Shown here: positions 4,888-8,665 of the stretch, piece by piece | How the letters are laid out: each line of letters opens with the position of its first letter | Position numbering within the stretch: the first letter of the stretch is position 1 | Source: Actinomycetota bacterium | Lineage (GTDB): Bacteria > Actinomycetota > Thermoleophilia > Solirubrobacterales > 70-9 | DNA length: 8,665 nucleotides | Direction of reading: 5' to 3' | NCBI GenBank assembly: GCA_018268695.1 | Contig: JAFDWD010000210.1 | Span: forward strand, 1-8,665 | Notes under the pieces: generated by a model | Told to the model about the DNA's origin: nothing | Databases searched by the model: none | What the model saw: only the letters and a program-made list of their open reading frames with translations | Position numbers and translations under genes: made by a program

Positions 4888-6441
4888 ATGAGCCGACCGG
4901 ACGCCGTCACCTCAGCCCCCGCGGACCCCAACGCCCTCGACCGCGAGACGATGGTCGTCGCGGGCGTCGTCCTGCTTGGCGCCGTCATGTCGATCCTCGA
5001 CACGACGATCGTCAACGTCGCGATCGACCGCCTTTCGATCGACTTCCACGCCTCGTTGACGACCATCCAGTGGGTCGTCACCGGCTACACCCTGGCACTC
5101 GCCGCGGTGATCCCGGCGTCCGGCTGGGCTGCCGACCGCTTCGGCACCAAGCGCATCTACATCTGGTCCCTACTCCTCTTCATGCTCGGCTCCGCCCTCT
5201 GCGCGGTCGCCTGGAGCGCCGACTCGCTGATCGTCTTCCGCGTCCTCCAAGGCTTCGGCGGCGGCATGATCATGCCCGCGGTCATGACGATCATGACCAA
5301 GAAGGCCGGCCCTCATCGGATGGGCCGGGTGATGGGCATCCTCGGCGTGCCGATGCTGATCGCCCCGATCATCGGCCCGATCCTCGGCGGTTGGCTGGTC
5401 GACGACGTGTCCTGGCGGTGGATCTTCATGATCAACATCCCGATCGGCATCGTCGCCGTGATCCTCGCCTTCATCGTGCTCGAGAAAGACAGACCCGAAC
5501 CGTCGCAGCGGCTCGACTGGCTCGGCATGGCGCTGCTCTCGCCCGGCCTGACCCTCTTCATCTTCGGCCTCGCCGAGTCGGCGAGCGGTGGCTTCGGACA
5601 GTTCAAATCATGGGCGCCGGTCGTCGTCGGGTTGGCGCTGATCATCGGCTTCTTCGTACACAGCTGGCGCAAAGGTGGGGGCGCGCTGATCGACATCCGC
5701 ACCTTCACGCACACCCGCGCGGGCGCCGCGGCCGGCGTCTTCACGCTCTTCGCGATCGCCTTCTTCGGCGCGCTGCTGCTGATCCCGCTCTACTACCAGA
5801 CGGTCCGCGGCGCCTCGGCCCTGGAAGCTGGCCTGCTGCTCGCCCCGCAGGGGATCGGGGCGATGATCACGATGCCGCTGGCGGGCAAACTGACCGACCG
5901 ATACGGCCCGAACCGCTGGCCGGCCTGCGGCATCCCGCTGCTGGTGATCGGGCTCGCGCCGTTCGCCTTCGTCACCGCGACCACGTCCTACTGGCTGCTC
6001 TGCTCGTTCAGCTTCGTCCTCGGTCTCGGCATGGGCTTCTCGATGATGCCGACGATGACCGCGGCGATGCAGGCGGTGCCGCCCGCGGCGATCGCCCGCA
6101 CCTCGACCGCGATGAACATCATCCGCCAGGGCGGCGCCTCGATCGGCACCGCGATCCTCTCGGTCATCCTCACCGCCGAGATCACCGCCGCCTTCGGCTC
6201 GACGATCGGCGGCAACGGCCTCGAATCGGTCCGGGAACTGCCGCCGGTGCGCCAGGCGGCAGCCCAGGGACCGTTGGCGGAAGCCTTCGCCTCGACCTTC
6301 GTCTGGGCCCTGGTCCTGCTCGGGATCGCCTTCATCCCGGCGCTCTTCATGGCGCTCGGCAAGTGGAAGCCGGCCGGGGCCCCCGAGGGCGAGGGAACCG
6401 GAAGCGCCGCGCCCGAGGGCGCTCACGCACTCGTCGAGTAG
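4888..6441 (+). CDS. DHA2-family (EmrB/QacA-type) 14-TM MFS drug exporter
   Basis: This is a proton-coupled drug efflux permease in the inner membrane, 517 residues, the usual length for 14-helix DHA2 members. Helix 1 carries the DHA2 signature LDTTIVNVAI (38-46). Motif A, GWAADRFGTKR (79-89), lies between helices 2 and 3, motif B RVLQGFGGGMIMP (118-130) in helix 4, and the antiporter motif C region GVPMLIAPIIGPILGGWL (153-170) in helix 5, followed by WRWIFMINIPIG (176-187). A second motif-A-like loop, GKLTDRYGPNR, precedes the C-terminal helices. The tail is hydrophilic and Gly/Pro/Glu-rich. It diverges from tetR with operator-like repeats between them, so it is very probably induced by a TetR ligand. 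I use ATG 4888; GTG 4879 would add three residues. The substrate cannot be read from sequence. Confidence 0.93.
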   Translation: MSRPDAVTSAPADPNALDRETMVVAGVVLLGAVMSILDTTIVNVAIDRLSIDFHASLTTIQWVVTGYTLALAAVIPASGWAADRFGTKRIYIWSLLLFMLGSALCAVAWSADSLIVFRVLQGFGGGMIMPAVMTIMTKKAGPHRMGRVMGILGVPMLIAPIIGPILGGWLVDDVSWRWIFMINIPIGIVAVILAFIVLEKDRPEPSQRLDWLGMALLSPGLTLFIFGLAESASGGFGQFKSWAPVVVGLALIIGFFVHSWRKGGGALIDIRTFTHTRAGAAAGVFTLFAIAFFGALLLIPLYYQTVRGASALEAGLLLAPQGIGAMITMPLAGKLTDRYGPNRWPACGIPLLVIGLAPFAFVTATTSYWLLCSFSFVLGLGMGFSMMPTMTAAMQAVPPAAIARTSTAMNIIRQGGASIGTAILSVILTAEITAAFGSTIGGNGLESVRELPPVRQAAAQGPLAEAFASTFVWALVLLGIAFIPALFMALGKWKPAGAPEGEGTGSAAPEGAHALVE

Positions 6442-6445
6442 AGGT

Positions 6446-6461
6446 GCGCGGCCGGCCGCGC
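6446..6461. repeat. 16-bp perfect palindrome GCGCGGCCGGCCGCGC
   Basis: This palindrome starts 4 bp after the exporter stop codon and ends 17 bp before the GntR-family start. As RNA it forms a 6-bp all-GC stem with a CCGG tetraloop; there is no T-tail. It could end the exporter mRNA, or act as a dyad operator next to the GntR promoter. Known FadR-type operators are less GC-rich, so the hairpin reading is preferred. Confidence 0.5.
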
Positions 6462-6466
6462 CGCAG

Positions 6467-6472
6467 TACCGT
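6467..6472 (+). promoter_or_regulatory. Possible -10 element for the GntR-family gene
   Basis: TACCGT ends 6 nt before the ATG at 6479, so initiation would fall at the start codon (leaderless). No Shine-Dalgarno sequence (TCCCGC precedes ATG) and no clear -35 box are present. Confidence 0.35.
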
Positions 6473-6478
6473 TCCCGC

Positions 6479-7222
6479 ATGGAGCGCGACGCCGCCCTCG
6501 AGGCGGTCTTCATGCCGGTCCAGCCGCCCTCGACCTTCGAGGAGACGGTCGAGCGGCTCGGCACCGCAATTCGGCTCGGCCTCTTGGCCCCCGGCAGCAA
6601 GCTGCCGCCGGAGCGTGACCTCGCCAAGCAGCTGCGCATCTCCCGCTCGACCCTGCGCCAGGCGCTGACCACGCTGGTCCAGAGCGGCCACCTGGTCTCC
6701 CTGCGCGGGCGCAAGGGAGGCACCTTCGTCGCCGCCGAGCCGCCGCTGGTCGACCCGATCGGCGAGCCACTCGACGTCGGCGCCTGGGAGGTGCTCGATC
6801 AGCGCGTCGCGGTGGAGACCGGCTCGGTCCTGCTCGCCGCCGAGCGGGCGCGCCCGCCCCGCCTCGATCGCCTCGACGACCTGATCGAGGCGATGACGAA
6901 GCAGACCGAGGATTTCGAGGAGTACCGGCGGACCGACCTGCGCTTCCACATCGGCCTCGCCGAGGCGGCCGGCTCGCCCCGCCTGGTCGCGGCGATGACC
7001 GACGTGCAGGGCCAGATGACCGACCTGATCGCGCTGATCCCACATCCGCCCGAGGTCCTCGTCCGCGCCAACGAGCAGCACGCGAAGATCGTCAAGGCGC
7101 TCCGCCGGGAAGACGGCCCGCGCGCGGTGCGCCTGATGCGCGAGCACACCGAGGGCACCGAGCACATCCTCGCCGGTCTCCTGCCGGCCCGCGCTCAGGA
7201 CCTGATCCGCTCACCCGCCTGA
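6479..7222 (+). CDS. GntR-family transcriptional regulator, FadR subfamily (FCD domain)
   Basis: This 247-residue one-component regulator has an N-terminal winged helix (about 18-85): STFEETVERLGTAIRLGLLAPGSKLPPERDLAKQL, the recognition region SRSTLRQALTTL and the wing GRKGGTFV. The C-terminal helical FCD ligand domain (about 105-235) keeps the residues that usually hold a metal ion and bind carboxylate effectors: D153 and H157 (DLRFH), H201 (NEQH) and H223 (MREH). It acts as a DNA-binding dimer in the cytosol. ATG 6479 is chosen because it precedes the whole N-terminal arm and has TACCGT 6 nt upstream; Met12 is an alternative. It follows the exporter by 37 bp and overlaps the 3' end of the convergent dehydrogenase gene by 28 bp. 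Control of the demethylation gene is plausible but only inferred from position. Confidence 0.9.
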   Translation: MERDAALEAVFMPVQPPSTFEETVERLGTAIRLGLLAPGSKLPPERDLAKQLRISRSTLRQALTTLVQSGHLVSLRGRKGGTFVAAEPPLVDPIGEPLDVGAWEVLDQRVAVETGSVLLAAERARPPRLDRLDDLIEAMTKQTEDFEEYRRTDLRFHIGLAEAAGSPRLVAAMTDVQGQMTDLIALIPHPPEVLVRANEQHAKIVKALRREDGPRAVRLMREHTEGTEHILAGLLPARAQDLIRSPA

Positions 7223-8665
7223 TCGAAGAGGGGCTCGGTGGCGACCTCGCCATCAACCCAGGTCCCGAAGATCTCGATCGCCACCGCGGTCCCCGGCCCG
7301 GCGAGCGCGGGGGGTAGGTAGGCGTAGGCGATCGAGCGCTCGACCGTGTAGCCGTAGCCGCCGGTCGTCACCCGGCCGACCACCTCACCATCGATCCGGA
7401 CCGGCTCGTTGCCGAGGGCGATCGACCGCGGGTCGTCCAGGGTGATGCATGCCAGCTTCTGCCGCGGGCCGCTCTCCTTCGCGGCGACGAGCGCGTCGCG
7501 GCCGACGAACGCCTCCTTGTCGAGCTTGACGCAGAAGCCGACGCCGCCTTCGTAGGGAGTCTCGTCCGGCGTGATGTCGGCACCCCATACCCGGTAGCCC
7601 TTCTCCAGGCGCATCGAATCGATCGCCCGGTAGCCGCCGGCGACGATGCCGTGGTCCTGGCCCGCCTCCCAGATCGCCCGCCACAGTCCGAGGCCGTACT
7701 CGGTCGGGCAGTAGAGCTCCCACCCGAGCTCCCCGACATAGGTGACACGGAGCGCCCGCACCGGCACGTCGCCGACGGTGATCTCCTGGACGGTCATGTA
7801 GGGGAAGGCGTCGTTCCCGAGATCCGCCGGCGTCAGCGGCTGGAGGGCATCCCGCGCGCGCGGGCCCCAGATCCCGAAGCAGGCCCACCCCGAGGTGGCG
7901 TCGACGATCCGCGCGCTCCCGTCGGCCGGGAGGTGCCGCCGCATCCACTCGCGGTCGTGGTTGCCGAAGGCGGTGCCGGTGACGACCCCGAAGCGGTCCT
8001 CGGCGAGGCGGGAGACGGTGAAGTCGCACTCGATCCCGCCGCGCCGGTTCAGCATCTGCGTGTAGGTGATCTGCCCGACCGCGCGGGCGACCCGGTTGTC
8101 GCAGAGGCCTTCGAGGAAGTCGGCCGCACCCGGCCCCTCGATCTCCAGCTTGGCGAAGGAGGACTCGTCGAAGATCGCCACCCGCTCGCGGCAGGCGCGG
8201 TGCTCGGCGCCGATCGCCGGGGACCAGTTCTGGCCCGCCCAGCCGCGTGGCCGCAGTGCCTCGTCGCCCGCCGCGGCGTTCGGCTCGTACCAGTTGACCC
8301 GCTCCCAGCCCGATTTCTCGCCGAACGATGCTCCGCGCTCGCGATGCCAGGCGTTGGCCGGGGAGACCCGGAGCGGTCGCCCGGCGCTGCGCTCGTGGTT
8401 GGGATAGCGGATGTCGTAGTAGGTCTCGTAGGTCTCGCGGATCCGCTTGTGGGTGTAGGACGGCGAGCGGTACGCGGCGCCGAAGCGGCGGATGTCCATG
8501 TGCCAGAGGTCGAGGCTTGGCTCGCCATCGACGATCCACTCGGCCATCACTTTGCCGATCCCGCCGGCGCCCGCGAGCCCGTGGGCGCAGAAGCCGGCGC
8601 AGACGAAGAAGCCCGCGACCTCCGACTCGCCGAGGCAGAACTCGTTGTCGGGCGTGAAAGCCTCC
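7195..8665 (-). CDS. Dimethylglycine/sarcosine dehydrogenase-type FAD and folate enzyme (partial, N-terminus outside window)
   Basis: The minus-strand frame is open from the right edge to TGA at 7197-7195, giving 489 residues; the gene starts beyond the window. The first visible part, FTPDNEFCLGE through GFFVCAGFCAHGL and AEWIVDGEPSLDLW, is the end of the FAD-dependent DAO-type domain, so no start should be called at the internal GTG (8550) or ATG (8547). A linker (FAO_M-like) leads to a GcvT/aminomethyltransferase domain (from about 8200 down): GGIECDFTVSRL with the conserved Asp (codon 8025-8023), YVGELGWELY (7740-7711) and RLEKGYRVWGADITPDETPYEGG. A C-terminal GCV_T barrel completes it. 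Family members oxidise N-methyl groups of dimethylglycine or sarcosine and pass the one-carbon unit to tetrahydrofolate. Which substrate applies (including 4-methylaminobutanoate) cannot be decided here. Confidence 0.92.
   Translation of the reverse strand, partial: EAFTPDNEFCLGESEVAGFFVCAGFCAHGLAGAGGIGKVMAEWIVDGEPSLDLWHMDIRRFGAAYRSPSYTHKRIRETYETYYDIRYPNHERSAGRPLRVSPANAWHRERGASFGEKSGWERVNWYEPNAAAGDEALRPRGWAGQNWSPAIGAEHRACRERVAIFDESSFAKLEIEGPGAADFLEGLCDNRVARAVGQITYTQMLNRRGGIECDFTVSRLAEDRFGVVTGTAFGNHDREWMRRHLPADGSARIVDATSGWACFGIWGPRARDALQPLTPADLGNDAFPYMTVQEITVGDVPVRALRVTYVGELGWELYCPTEYGLGLWRAIWEAGQDHGIVAGGYRAIDSMRLEKGYRVWGADITPDETPYEGGVGFCVKLDKEAFVGRDALVAAKESGPRQKLACITLDDPRSIALGNEPVRIDGEVVGRVTTGGYGYTVERSIAYAYLPPALAGPGTAVAIEIFGTWVDGEVATEPLFDQAGERIRS

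Noticed and set aside
4677..5081. Minus-strand frame ending at 4677 as an independent gene
   Set aside because: It overlaps the exporter start and has low-complexity Ser/Arg composition; only its ATG at 4844 is of interest, as a possible tetR start.
1728..6100. Repeated GCGATCGC octamers as a HIP1-like element
   Set aside because: They arise mainly from the common Ala-Ile-Ala codon run GCG ATC GCC/GCG in coding DNA.
1715..6441. Glycosyltransferase plus exporter as an antibiotic self-resistance cassette
   Set aside because: They are on opposite strands with unrelated genes between them, no biosynthetic genes are present, and neither substrate can be inferred.
5070..6668. 532-codon plus-strand frame overlapping the exporter
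   Set aside because: Arg/His/Asp/Pro-rich shadow translation; the exporter frame has all MFS motifs and membrane helices.
8066..8657. Plus-strand frames opposite the dehydrogenase
   Set aside because: No recognisable domains; antisense to a well-conserved DAO/GcvT coding sequence.

Overview
The window is GC-rich throughout, with dense coding, GTG starts, few Shine-Dalgarno sequences and -10-like hexamers placed directly before start codons. Together with the protein families, this suggests a high-GC actinobacterium. My guess is a Thermoleophilia/Solirubrobacterales-type genome, by overall resemblance only; nothing here fixes the species.

Layout, left to right. Positions 1-148 hold no gene I can support, but contain a 23-bp perfect inverted repeat (69-126) just downstream of the first gene. 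A minus-strand pair follows: an MGT-type glycosyltransferase (1715-2998) and, after it, a secreted PQQ-type beta-propeller lipoprotein (149-1675). Diverging from the glycosyltransferase is a three-helix membrane protein resembling the DUF4337 family (3070-3633). Next is a small coiled-coil protein with an 18-residue repeat (3718-4077). A TetR-family repressor (4084 to about 4844, minus) lies convergent to it and diverges from a DHA2-type 14-TM drug exporter (4888-6441). They share a short intergenic region with two direct operator-like repeats. A FadR-subfamily GntR regulator (6479-7222) follows the exporter. The window ends with the C-terminal 489 residues of a dimethylglycine/sarcosine dehydrogenase-type protein (7195 to beyond 8665, minus), whose 3' end overlaps the GntR gene by 28 bp.

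Functional picture. The tetR/exporter pair is a standard repressor-controlled efflux module. The dehydrogenase fragment belongs to the folate-linked demethylation of N-methyl glycines, and the neighbouring FCD-type GntR protein could be its regulator. The glycosyltransferase, lipoprotein, DUF4337-like and coiled-coil genes have no obvious shared pathway.

Most notable points: the tetR reading frame carries an intact helix-turn-helix but no ATG/GTG/TTG upstream of it, and a single extra G would join it to a well-placed ATG; the glycosyltransferase lacks the N-terminal catalytic histidine usual in GT1 enzymes; several genes look leaderless; and there is a long perfect hairpin at the left end. 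I do not see convincing evidence for a wholly new multi-gene system.
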